Positions 42,956 through 50,507 of a DNA stretch of 52,184 nucleotides are shown here, piece after piece. Position 1 is the stretch's first letter. The number at the start of each line of letters is the position of its first letter. Below the pieces are notes generated by a model. That model saw only the letters and a program-made list of their open reading frames with translations, made no database searches and had not been told where the DNA came from. Made by a program: the position numbers and the translations under genes. The stretch is from a virus: positions 1 through 52,184 of IMG/VR virus record IMGVR_UViG_3300030012_002628. One strand, given 5' to 3'.

Positions 42956-43444
42956 ATGAACAAATATATGAAGATACCCAAAGGTTTCCAAGAAATCCCT
43001 AGAGCAGCAGACAATTACGTTGTTTCGGCTTCAGGATTCGTGTTCAATCTGAAAACAGGCCGATTGCTCAAGCAGCATTGGAACGGATACAACACTTACA
43101 CAATTATCCGCGATAAAGAAGGTAGGCAGTTTCGGTTTTGCTTTGAGAAGATGCACCGACAAAACTACACCCCTCTTACCAAAGATTGGGTTTTGAATGA
43201 GGATAAAGCTAAAATTATCCCTGAATACCCTGACTATGCTGTTTCTTCATATGGGGCGGTCTACATAATTAACCCAAGGAAGAAAGGCCCTCGTGCTGGG
43301 GAGGTATACATGATTAGTGAGCAAATGAAACAGGGACATCCTTATGTTCGGTTGGGACATCCCGAAACCAAAAAACCCAGAGATGTAAGGCTAGATAAAC
43401 TAACCAAACAACTCTGGGGTGATGAGAGCACGTATATGCCCTAA
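42956..43444 (+). CDS. NUMOD4-like tandem-domain protein without a nuclease domain
   Basis: 162 residues from the ATG at 42956 (TTG at 42950 would add two). Two similar halves: IPRAADNYVVSASGFVFNLK followed by a Lys/Arg strand, and IPEYPDYAVSSYGAVYIINP followed by VRLGHPETKKPRDVRLDKL. Each half resembles the NUMOD4 motif of HNH homing endonucleases, which contacts DNA, but no HNH residues follow. It may be a decayed homing nuclease or a domesticated DNA-binding regulator. A perfect palindrome stands directly upstream. Its stop overlaps the converging lipoprotein gene. Confidence 0.6.
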   Translation: MNKYMKIPKGFQEIPRAADNYVVSASGFVFNLKTGRLLKQHWNGYNTYTIIRDKEGRQFRFCFEKMHRQNYTPLTKDWVLNEDKAKIIPEYPDYAVSSYGAVYIINPRKKGPRAGEVYMISEQMKQGHPYVRLGHPETKKPRDVRLDKLTKQLWGDESTYMP

Positions 43445-43644
43445 CCTTTTGGAGCAGGTCGTGGGATCATTTCTAATCCAACACCTGCTTTGAATGGCAT
43501 CGGTTGCACCTTAATCGTTCCTTCAAGATTTGAAGCAGGATTAGTGAATGGGATAGGCACATTCCCTGACAAGTCAGTCGAGGAACATGATGCACCAAAC
43601 ATGATACAGGATGCCGTTGCTATAATAATGGCAAGTCGTTTCAT
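43441..43644 (-). CDS. Small lipoprotein, lone reversed gene
   Basis: 67 residues from the ATG at 43644 (another ATG at 43650). Signal peptide MKRLAIIIATASCIMFGASC with lipobox FGASC. The mature protein of about 47 residues is Pro-rich and neutral. It is the only - strand gene between two + strand operons, with its own promoter. This is typical of a moron gene. Surface lipoproteins of this size sometimes block superinfecting phages (inference). Confidence 0.65.
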   Translation of the reverse strand: MKRLAIIIATASCIMFGASCSSTDLSGNVPIPFTNPASNLEGTIKVQPMPFKAGVGLEMIPRPAPKG

Positions 43645-43653
43645 AACCATATT

Positions 43654-43681
43654 AGCGTAAGGACGCGTTAGTCAATGTCAA
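43654..43681 (-). promoter_or_regulatory. Promoter of the lipoprotein gene
   Basis: On the - strand TTGACA (43681-43676), 16-base spacer, TACGCT (43659-43654), 3-9 bases before the two possible ATGs. An alternative pair is TTGACT (43675-43670) with TAATAT. Confidence 0.5.
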
Positions 43682-43692
43682 CTTCTAAACCA

Positions 43693-43721
43693 TTGACTAA
43701 AATGAAATTGACAAGTATTGT
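43693..43721 (+). promoter_or_regulatory. Sigma70-like promoter of the head operon
   Basis: TTGACT (43693-43698), 17-base spacer, TATTGT (43716-43721), 9 bases, ATG at 43731. Divergent to the lipoprotein promoter, with only 11 bases between the two -35 boxes. Confidence 0.65.
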
Positions 43722-43730
43722 ATTCTGATA

Positions 43731-45956
43731 ATGAACCGTGACCACCCTTTAGAAATTGATGGGTTAGAATTAGATGCTCTCAATGAGAAGGGTAAACCCG
43801 TGGAAACTCGTCTTAAAGACGTAAAAAGCGCAATATCTATATTCAGAACTTTATTCAAAGCAGATGAAAAATCAGCAGTCAACCGAGCAAGAGTCGATGC
43901 GATGTTCGATGGGGCAGCCCCTTATAATCAGGGAAGTCTCACGACGAGCGGGCAAGGACTCAAAACAAACCTCAATTTTGGCGAAGCTCAAAGACTCCTC
44001 GATATTTCACTTTCTGCTTATGTGGATCTTTATAGTTCTCTTGAGCGTCTTGTTGATGTTAAAGGAACTCTAGGAGAACAGAGTGAAATCACTCCACTTG
44101 AAGATATTGTTAGTGATGAGTTAACTCACTTGATGCGCTCATGGCCTGAGTTCCATAGTGCATACCTTAGACTTTGCACCACGTTCATTAAGCATGGAGT
44201 ATCTATCGCTTACTTTGATTCTCCAGACGATTGGAAGTTTAGGGTTGGTGGTTTTACTGACATCCTGATTCCGCGACAGACTCCTGCATCTGAAGAGTGT
44301 ATCGACATCGCTATCGGGAGGCGTGAATATTTGTTGCATGAGCTTCATGCGTTTATCAAGAATGAGGAAGCAGCTACCAAGGTTGGTTGGAATATTGATG
44401 AGGTAAAGCGAGTCATTCAGAAGAATGCTAAGACTACGGGTCGTTCAACAGCTACTAATAGTTTGACTGAGTTCGAGGCTCTTCAATCAGAGTTAAAGAA
44501 CAACGATATCTATTCAGGAATCCAGAATCCTACAGTATCTGTATTGCATTACTGGGTAAAGGAGATGGATGGAACAGTTAGTCATTATATCTCTTGCGAG
44601 AATATGCCTAAAGATTTCATGTATAAGAAAGTTTCTCGCTATGATAGTGCGGAACAAGCTTATGTAATGTTTACTTATGGTGTTGGTTCTAATGGAACTT
44701 ACCATTCTATTCGTGGATTAGGGCAGCGTATCTTCTCTCACATACAAACTAGCAACCGTTTACGTTGTCAGCAGATTGATGGAGCTATGTTAGCTTCAGC
44801 AGTTATGATTCAGCCAGAGAACCAGCGTTCTTTGGATGAGCTACAGTTTACGTATTATGGTGCATATGCGGTGATGTCACCGAATGTAAAGATTGTTGAG
44901 AAGGCTATACCTAACTTGGGGACTGCCGTACAGCCCGCTTTGCAAGACATCACTAATCAATTGCAATTGAACACTGATACAGTCAGCACATATGGCCCGA
45001 ATCAGAGTTCACCATACAGGAATCAAATGCAGGTTGCTTCTGATATTGATGTAACTAGTAGATTGTCTGGTGCATCCTTGAACCTGTTTTATGCATCATG
45101 GAGCCGACTCCTGAAAGAGGTAGTTCGTAGAGTTGTAACAACTAAGAAGAGAGACAAAGCGGTAACAGATTTTTACGAGCGTTGTGCGAAGCGTGGGGTT
45201 CCTGAACAGTTTATCAAGACCTTGGATGTTGACCGCACAAAAGCTGTTCGTTCTATTGGCAGTGGTTCCCGTGCAGACCGAGTGACATCACTTCGTGAGT
45301 TGCAGGGGATTAGTGGTCAGTTTGATGAAGTGGGTAGGCGTAATCTTACTAGGGACATTGTAGCTACTCGTGTAGGTCATGACTTGGCTGACAGGTATGT
45401 TCCTGCAAATGTTGAGAAGCGTCCTACTGTAGATGTGAAGATTGCGTTCTTTGAGAATCAGCAATTGCAAGAAGGGCAGAATGTTCCTGTCATTCCGAAT
45501 GAGATGCACGGAACACACCTTGAGGTTCATGTTCCTGTGTTGAATCAACTGATTCAATCTCTCAACGAGGGACAGGCAGATCCGATGCAGGTGTTGCCTA
45601 TGCTTCAGTCCTTCTATCAGCATATTAGTGATACTGCTCAATTGGCAGCGGGAGATCCTGCGTTGGAAGGATTGGTCTCTCAGACTAAGCAAGTTCTTCA
45701 ATTTGCTGAAGAAGCAATCAATAACACTATGAAAGCTGTGCAGAAGATGCAGCGTGAGCAGATGGAGCAACAAGGAGTTGAAGGGCCACAGGCAGAAATG
45801 ATGCAACAAGACTCTAAATTGCAGGAACATCAGGTTAAAATGCAGATTGCACAGGAAAAAGCTGAATTGGACATGGCTATCAAACAGAAAAAACATGAAC
45901 AAGAAATGGCTATACGAGATGCGAAGGCTGCGCTAGAGTTCAGAGAGAATTCTTAA
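43731..45956 (+). CDS. Portal protein
   Basis: 741 residues, in the size range of large podovirus-type portals and directly ahead of scaffold and capsid genes. The N-terminal and central parts are mixed alpha/beta (FDGAAPYN, FIKHGVSIAYFDSPDDW, LRCQQIDGAMLASAVM). The C-terminal 100 residues are a Gln/Glu/Lys-rich coiled coil (MQQDSKLQEHQVKMQIAQEK). The dodecameric portal would form the DNA gate and bind the terminase. Identification is from order and overall pattern. Confidence 0.8.
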   Translation: MNRDHPLEIDGLELDALNEKGKPVETRLKDVKSAISIFRTLFKADEKSAVNRARVDAMFDGAAPYNQGSLTTSGQGLKTNLNFGEAQRLLDISLSAYVDLYSSLERLVDVKGTLGEQSEITPLEDIVSDELTHLMRSWPEFHSAYLRLCTTFIKHGVSIAYFDSPDDWKFRVGGFTDILIPRQTPASEECIDIAIGRREYLLHELHAFIKNEEAATKVGWNIDEVKRVIQKNAKTTGRSTATNSLTEFEALQSELKNNDIYSGIQNPTVSVLHYWVKEMDGTVSHYISCENMPKDFMYKKVSRYDSAEQAYVMFTYGVGSNGTYHSIRGLGQRIFSHIQTSNRLRCQQIDGAMLASAVMIQPENQRSLDELQFTYYGAYAVMSPNVKIVEKAIPNLGTAVQPALQDITNQLQLNTDTVSTYGPNQSSPYRNQMQVASDIDVTSRLSGASLNLFYASWSRLLKEVVRRVVTTKKRDKAVTDFYERCAKRGVPEQFIKTLDVDRTKAVRSIGSGSRADRVTSLRELQGISGQFDEVGRRNLTRDIVATRVGHDLADRYVPANVEKRPTVDVKIAFFENQQLQEGQNVPVIPNEMHGTHLEVHVPVLNQLIQSLNEGQADPMQVLPMLQSFYQHISDTAQLAAGDPALEGLVSQTKQVLQFAEEAINNTMKAVQKMQREQMEQQGVEGPQAEMMQQDSKLQEHQVKMQIAQEKAELDMAIKQKKHEQEMAIRDAKAALEFRENS

Positions 45957-45959
45957 TTA

Positions 45960-46256
45960 ATGCCAAAACACCCGACTCCACCTATAGCTGTATCCAACTG
46001 GTTTCAAGATTTAGCTTCTGTTCAAGAACTAAGAGAAACACTACATAAACCTAGCTTTAAACAAGCTGTAGCTATCTTAAAAGAAATAGCAGGGCCTACT
46101 TTTAATACTCTTCAGCAAACTGATCAAGATGCACAACGTCTTGCTTGGTATGCGGGGTATAGAGATGCATTTAATGATCTTGAAAAATTGACAAAATTGC
46201 CTGAAGATAAGAGAAGTAATACAACAACTCTTAACGAGTGGACACATATAGAATAA
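45960..46256 (+). CDS. Small protein between portal and scaffold
   Basis: 98 residues, helical, containing FKQAVAILKEIAGPTFNTLQ and LAWYAGYRDAFNDLEKLTKL. It lies between portal and scaffold genes, where short-tailed phages often have a small head protein. No Shine-Dalgarno site. Function unknown. Confidence 0.65.
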   Translation: MPKHPTPPIAVSNWFQDLASVQELRETLHKPSFKQAVAILKEIAGPTFNTLQQTDQDAQRLAWYAGYRDAFNDLEKLTKLPEDKRSNTTTLNEWTHIE

Positions 46257-46260
46257 AATA

Positions 46261-47472
46261 ATGAGTGAAGAAACTGCTGTAGAAGCAACCGACCCTGTAG
46301 AAGCACTGCCAGAAGAGCAGCAAATGGATTTTAGTTCAGCACTAGATGCTGCGTTTGCAAAACTTGAAAATCCAGAACCTGATCCAGAACCAGAACCAGA
46401 GGCAGAAGTAGAAGTAGAAGCCGAGGGTGAGGAAACTCCTGAAGCAGAGGTTGAAGAGGTTGAAGAATCTAATGAAGAGGAAGCAGCGGAAGAAACTTCA
46501 GAGACTACAGAAGAGGAGGAGAAGTCTGAATCCTTTGACCCGACCGATGATCTTGAAGCCGAAGTCGGGGATGATTGGACACCCAAAGCAGCATCACGTT
46601 TTAAAAAGCTCAAAGCAGAATTAAAAGCGTCCACAGATGAATTAGAATCGTTGCGTCAGCAATTAGCTGAAAATGAGAGCAAGGTTAAAGAACTGACTGG
46701 GGCTGTAGAATCAAACGATATTGAATCTCTTCAAAAAAAGTTAGCTGAGTATGAGAGTGAAAAAATGTTTACGAATCTTGAAGATACGGAAGCATATAAG
46801 ACTGCAGTTACGGAGCCTTTAGACAAACTTATTGATACGACTCGTGAAATTGCGGAGAAGTATGATGTTAGCCCTGATGAGTTGGTAGATGCTCTAGCCA
46901 TTCAAGATGCTTCTGAGCAAGACGAAAAGCTAACTGAGCTATTAGTGGATGCTACTGATAGAGATCGTGCAAAGGTGTATCGTGTAATTGAAGACATTTC
47001 CCCTATCCTTGAGAAAAGAGCCTCTATGATGGAGAATGCTTCAGAGGCTTTGAATGAGGCAAATGCTGCGAAAGAAAAAGAAATTGAAGTCCAAGCTGCG
47101 GAAAGGGCTAAAGAAAGGCAGAATGCAGCTAGAAACGTAGTTGCTAGGGTTCAAAAGAAGTTACCTTTCTTGAGTGGTATTGAGGGTTTGGACATGAAAG
47201 CCATTCAAGAAAAAGCAGCAGAAGTAGATCCTTCTGTAATTCATCCTGTGGACTACACTTACAATTCAGTAAGTGCTCAGATTTTACCCGCCATAATTAA
47301 AGAATATGTAGGTATGAGGAAAGAAAATGAGGTTCTTACAGATAGATTGGCTGAATATGAGGAGGCAGAACCATCTATGTCAGGCTCATCACCGTCTACT
47401 AAGACCGTTGACGATAAACTTTCTTTTGAAGATAGGATCGAAGCTGCTTTTGCAGGTGCTCTGGGGCAGTAA
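46261..47472 (+). CDS. Capsid assembly scaffolding protein
   Basis: 403 residues. The N-terminal 110 residues are extremely acidic (runs of Glu and repeated PEP), then coiled coils (about 118-165 and 255-300) and a basic C-terminal region. This acidic, helical, non-globular build before the capsid gene is characteristic of scaffolds that line the prohead and leave before DNA entry. Confidence 0.8.
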   Translation: MSEETAVEATDPVEALPEEQQMDFSSALDAAFAKLENPEPDPEPEPEAEVEVEAEGEETPEAEVEEVEESNEEEAAEETSETTEEEEKSESFDPTDDLEAEVGDDWTPKAASRFKKLKAELKASTDELESLRQQLAENESKVKELTGAVESNDIESLQKKLAEYESEKMFTNLEDTEAYKTAVTEPLDKLIDTTREIAEKYDVSPDELVDALAIQDASEQDEKLTELLVDATDRDRAKVYRVIEDISPILEKRASMMENASEALNEANAAKEKEIEVQAAERAKERQNAARNVVARVQKKLPFLSGIEGLDMKAIQEKAAEVDPSVIHPVDYTYNSVSAQILPAIIKEYVGMRKENEVLTDRLAEYEEAEPSMSGSSPSTKTVDDKLSFEDRIEAAFAGALGQ

Positions 47473-47483
47473 ATATTCGTGCA

Positions 47484-47512
47484 TTGACAACTATAGATAT
47501 TTAAATTATTCT
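47484..47512 (+). promoter_or_regulatory. Strong promoter of the major capsid gene
   Basis: TTGACA (47484-47489), 17-base spacer, TATTCT (47507-47512), predicting a start near 47519 and a leader of about 200 bases. The spacer carries ACAACTATAGATAT, identical to one arm region of the palindrome at 42915-42943. Confidence 0.72.
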
Positions 47513-47524
47513 AAGTTTATAGTC

Positions 47525-47564
47525 ACAGTTGGTTGCTCTAGCCATAAATAGTTCTATTACCTGT
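47525..47564 (+). ncRNA. Structured leader element, copy 1
   Basis: Outer stem ACAG (47525-47528) with CTGT (47561-47564). Inner hairpin TGGTT (47530-47534), loop GCTCT, AGCCA (47540-47544). Then a linker TAAATAGTTCTAT. Copy 2 has the same loop and nearly the same linker, with different but still paired stem bases. Confidence 0.6.
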
Positions 47565-47596
47565 TTCTATACCAGATCGAGCTGAGTCTCATCGAA

Positions 47597-47642
47597 CAAA
47601 CCGTTAGGTTGCTCTAACCTTAACTAGTTCTATCGCGGTTTG
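47597..47642 (+). ncRNA. Structured leader element, copy 2
   Basis: Outer stem CAAACCG (47597-47603) with CGGTTTG (47636-47642). Inner hairpin AGGTT (47606-47610), loop GCTCT, AACCT (47616-47620). Linker TAACTAGTTCTAT. The copies start 72 bases apart. The gap between copy 2 and the ATG (47643-47715) contains a T9 tract flanked by CCCA and GGGG. Confidence 0.62.
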
Positions 47643-47715
47643 CCTAAGACAATTTAGCAAGTCCCACTTTTTTTTGGGGCTTAAATCTATTAACAAAACT
47701 TAACTATTATTTATT

Positions 47716-49089
47716 ATGGCTAGAAATGCAGTAGCGGGCGATTTCGCATCAGCGAGTAATGTCGCCATTAATACTATCCTCGCAGAGGAAGCAAATCGTA
47801 TTGGAGCTGATGTGCATACACGTATGATGCACACATCTCCTTGGATCGATCTTGTTAAAAAATCAACATTCCCAGAGGGAATGGGATATCAACTCACTAC
47901 TCTTATTTATGATCGTAGTCTCCCGACTACTGATGTCACAGGTAATGCAGTGGGTGTAAACTGGAACAACATCGCAACACTTCAAACTGGAGCAAGCGCA
48001 CTCGGAACATCAGTATTGGATCAGCCTCTTGATACTACAGCCGACAATGTGCAAGCTGCTAACGGAGGAGCCACCAACACAGCAGGAGACAGTCTTTCTG
48101 GTCTTGGTGGAACTGATGCTCGTAACTTTGTAAACTTCGGTAAGAAGCTCAAAGCATACAGCATTCAGCGTGCGATCATCGAATCACCCCGTATCAATGT
48201 TGACGATCTTCGTTATGCAGCACATCGTCAGGAGCAGCTTCGCGCTATCCTTGATAGTCTTGCAGAGTCTACTCGTCATTCATGGGCCGAGCGTTATCGT
48301 GATGAGTATGACCGTCTTGTAGATAACACTGTTATCTGCCGTGGTGATGCGACTAACGATGCTGGAAACCCAACTGAGTTCCTTGCTTCCAACGAAGGTC
48401 AGACTACTGATGCCCTTGGTGCAGCAGGAGGAGATCTCGACGGTGGTGGGGCATCTAAAGTTAAGAGTGACATTTCTAATGCCGTTCTTGATAAGATCTA
48501 CTTCAAGATGATCCGTGGTGGAGCATCAGCAGATGCGTATGGCCGTGAGAATGGCCGTCCAGTATTTGCACTTGTTTGCTCTTCTGAGGCATCAAACACC
48601 ATCATGAAAGAAGATGGGTTCCGTGACGATATTCGTTACAACAACGCTCGCGTTGGCGACCTTATCGCTCCACTTGGTGTTGAGAAGTCCTTCCGTGGTT
48701 TCTACCACTTGATCGACGATCTTGCACCTCGTTACAAAGATGGAAATGAAGGAGATCTTGTCCGTGTTGAGCCTTACACAAGCTCAAACGGTATTGCTAC
48801 TCCTAACGCTGAATATGACAATGCAGCTTATGAGGTTGCTTACGTTCTTCACCCATCAGTGTATGAGTCCCAGATTCCTGCACCATTCGGTGGAGCTAAC
48901 GGAGTGACCTTCAGCCCAGTTGATTATTCTGGTGAGTTCAAGTGGACTAACATCCTTAGTGAGACAACTAACCCAGACGGCACAATCGGATTCTTCCGTG
49001 GAATCCTCGCTGCTGCTTCCAAGCCAATTAAGACTGAGCTTGGTTACGCTATTGTTTACAAGCGTACTGGACTTCCAGCGAAGGTATAA
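47716..49089 (+). CDS. Major capsid protein
   Basis: 457 residues, no signal or membrane segment. It follows the scaffold, has its own strong promoter and long leader, and is followed by a terminator. Codon usage is biased to CGT, GGT, CTT and AAC, more than its neighbours, as expected for the most abundant protein. The N-terminal arm, a long helix (LRYAAHRQEQLRAILDSLAE, about 156-175) and beta-rich C-terminus fit an HK97-fold capsid, although the fold cannot be proven by eye. A TATTAT sits just before the ATG. Confidence 0.85.
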   Translation: MARNAVAGDFASASNVAINTILAEEANRIGADVHTRMMHTSPWIDLVKKSTFPEGMGYQLTTLIYDRSLPTTDVTGNAVGVNWNNIATLQTGASALGTSVLDQPLDTTADNVQAANGGATNTAGDSLSGLGGTDARNFVNFGKKLKAYSIQRAIIESPRINVDDLRYAAHRQEQLRAILDSLAESTRHSWAERYRDEYDRLVDNTVICRGDATNDAGNPTEFLASNEGQTTDALGAAGGDLDGGGASKVKSDISNAVLDKIYFKMIRGGASADAYGRENGRPVFALVCSSEASNTIMKEDGFRDDIRYNNARVGDLIAPLGVEKSFRGFYHLIDDLAPRYKDGNEGDLVRVEPYTSSNGIATPNAEYDNAAYEVAYVLHPSVYESQIPAPFGGANGVTFSPVDYSGEFKWTNILSETTNPDGTIGFFRGILAAASKPIKTELGYAIVYKRTGLPAKV

Positions 49090-49109
49090 TTATTAATATA
49101 AATATTAAC

Positions 49110-49145
49110 AGCGGGGGTGGCGGTCTACGGATCTCTGCCCCCGCT
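49110..49145 (+). terminator. Intrinsic terminator after the major capsid gene
   Basis: AGCGGGGG (49110-49117) pairs with CCCCCGCT (49138-49145), a perfect 8-base stem with a 20-base loop, followed by TTACTTAT. The T-run is weak, so partial read-through into the next gene is likely. Confidence 0.65.
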
Positions 49146-49159
49146 TTACTTATAAAACA

Positions 49160-49651
49160 ATGGCTAATATAGATGAGCTTGAACAGCAAGTTGACGAAGC
49201 AAAGAAACGCCTCGCAGAGATGGAGGCTGAATTACAAAACGCCAAAGGCGGTGCGGAGCCACCTATGGAAGATCAAGAACAAGATGTTGCAGGAGAAGAA
49301 GAAGTTCCTGTTCCGCCCGAAGAGCAATCGTTTGCTGACAGAGTAGAAGAACGCATGAGTCCTGCAGAGGAAGTCATGGAGAAAGAAGCTGCTCCTCAAG
49401 TAGATAAGGTTATGGTCGGCATTAAGATGTCTGAACCACCGCCAGTTCAAGAAACTGCTGAAGCTCCTGACATGGACAAACTGTATTCAGTTGTATATGA
49501 CGAAACCTTTGATGCGTCTGATGTTCAATCAGAGGGCCGAATGCGGATGATGCAAGAGGCTATGGAAGATCCTAGTGTTAGACAAATGGCTATGGAAGAT
49601 CCAGAGAAGTTTGCTTTGTTTATGTATGGCAGGACTTCAGCTATAGGGTAA
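49160..49651 (+). CDS. Acidic head-associated protein
   Basis: 163 residues. A coiled coil at 2-27 (DELEQQVDEAKKRLAEMEAE), an acidic disordered middle (35-105), and a C-terminal helical part with a repeated MAMEDPE-type unit (MEDPSVRQMAMEDPEKFALF). Directly after the capsid gene. It may be a minor head or capsid-stabilising protein (inference). Its end overlaps the converging gene by 11 bases. Confidence 0.6.
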   Translation: MANIDELEQQVDEAKKRLAEMEAELQNAKGGAEPPMEDQEQDVAGEEEVPVPPEEQSFADRVEERMSPAEEVMEKEAAPQVDKVMVGIKMSEPPPVQETAEAPDMDKLYSVVYDETFDASDVQSEGRMRMMQEAMEDPSVRQMAMEDPEKFALFMYGRTSAIG

Positions 49652-50402
49652 TTTCTATTTGTTTGTTACCATCAGCATCCAAGCCAGCTACGCCTTCTTT
49701 GATAGATTTGGCGAGCTGTCCTTGGAAGCTGTGTATGCCGTAGTGGGTAAGAGCTGCTAGGGTATCGCAGTATATTTCGCCACCCGCGTCTATCCATCTT
49801 TTGCAGAATGAAATATCTTCTCCAAGAGAGCCTTGATCTTTATCTACAATACAGTCAAAAAAGTTCATGTAGTTTTCTGTAGTTACTGTTTTACCCGCTT
49901 TTAAGTGAACCATTTTTGTTGTACATTCGGGATACGCCTTTTTCATTTTATCAAAAACGCTTCTATCAAGCATCATAAAACCCGCAGGGCCAGAAGTTAC
50001 CTTCACAAATCCGTCTGAATCTACTTTTAGGTCTTTATCTCCGAATGAGAGGATGAACCGTGTATCCTCCATCCTGTTTAGTGATTTTGTAACATAGGGA
50101 GCTATAGCGAATTCCACATCTTTTCTAAGTAGTCTCCATACATTTTCAGGCCCGAATCCTATATCTGCATCAATAAACAAAAGCTTGGTGCAGTCGGTTG
50201 CTAAGAATTTCCTAACGCATTCATTTCTGGCGTAGCTAATCAACGCGCCTCCTGCGTGGATATGGAAGTTAAATGAGTATGATAAGTCTTTGGGTTGTTG
50301 TGCTCCTATTGTAGAGAGGATTCCATTTACATAGTTTATATATGTTTGGAATCCAAATGCTGGGGTAGCTACGAATATTTTATGGTGTTTTGATTCTGGC
50401 AT
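49641..50402 (-). CDS. GT-A glycosyltransferase-like protein, copy 2
   Basis: 253 residues from the ATG at 50402 (a TTG at 50441 would add 13). A KIFVATPAFG strand, YARNE and FLAT segments, then LLFIDADIGF with D78/D80 as the DxD motif, and late GEDISFC. The same order as the protein at 3875-4567 (FARN, FLAT, WIDSDIQF, YEDVSFC), so the two are diverged relatives. It is the only reversed gene between head and tail operons. It may modify virion or host surface glycans; substrate unknown. Confidence 0.68.
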   Translation of the reverse strand: MPESKHHKIFVATPAFGFQTYINYVNGILSTIGAQQPKDLSYSFNFHIHAGGALISYARNECVRKFLATDCTKLLFIDADIGFGPENVWRLLRKDVEFAIAPYVTKSLNRMEDTRFILSFGDKDLKVDSDGFVKVTSGPAGFMMLDRSVFDKMKKAYPECTTKMVHLKAGKTVTTENYMNFFDCIVDKDQGSLGEDISFCKRWIDAGGEIYCDTLAALTHYGIHSFQGQLAKSIKEGVAGLDADGNKQIEITL

Positions 50403-50473
50403 TGGCTGACTTTCTTCTATTTTTTTCTTCAAGTCAAACAAAACAACGCACCCTGCACCCTTCTTACCGAGGC

Positions 50474-50502
50474 TTGTAATTTGGTTGACAAGACTGTATA
50501 GT
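50474..50502 (+). promoter_or_regulatory. Sigma70-like promoter abutting a start codon
   Basis: TTGTAA (50474-50479), 17-base spacer, TATAGT (50497-50502) preceded by TG, 5 bases, ATG at 50508. A TTGACA at 50485 is too close to this -10 to be its partner. Confidence 0.6.
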
Positions 50503-50507
50503 TAGGA

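Noticed and set aside
45288-46634. Long minus-strand open frames opposite the portal end and scaffold start
   Set aside because: They are antisense images of Gln/Glu-rich and acidic coiled-coil coding DNA, giving Leu/Phe/His- and Ser-rich products with no start context.
47581-47605. Hammerhead-like ribozyme core (CTGAGTC and CGAA) in the capsid leader
   Set aside because: The core CUGAnGA is not present and the required stems do not form. The tandem hairpin model explains the sequence better.
50441-50485. Leftward TTGACT promoter for the second glycosyltransferase-like gene
   Set aside because: A -35 box is present near 50436, but no acceptable -10 lies 16-18 bases further on, so the promoter could not be placed.
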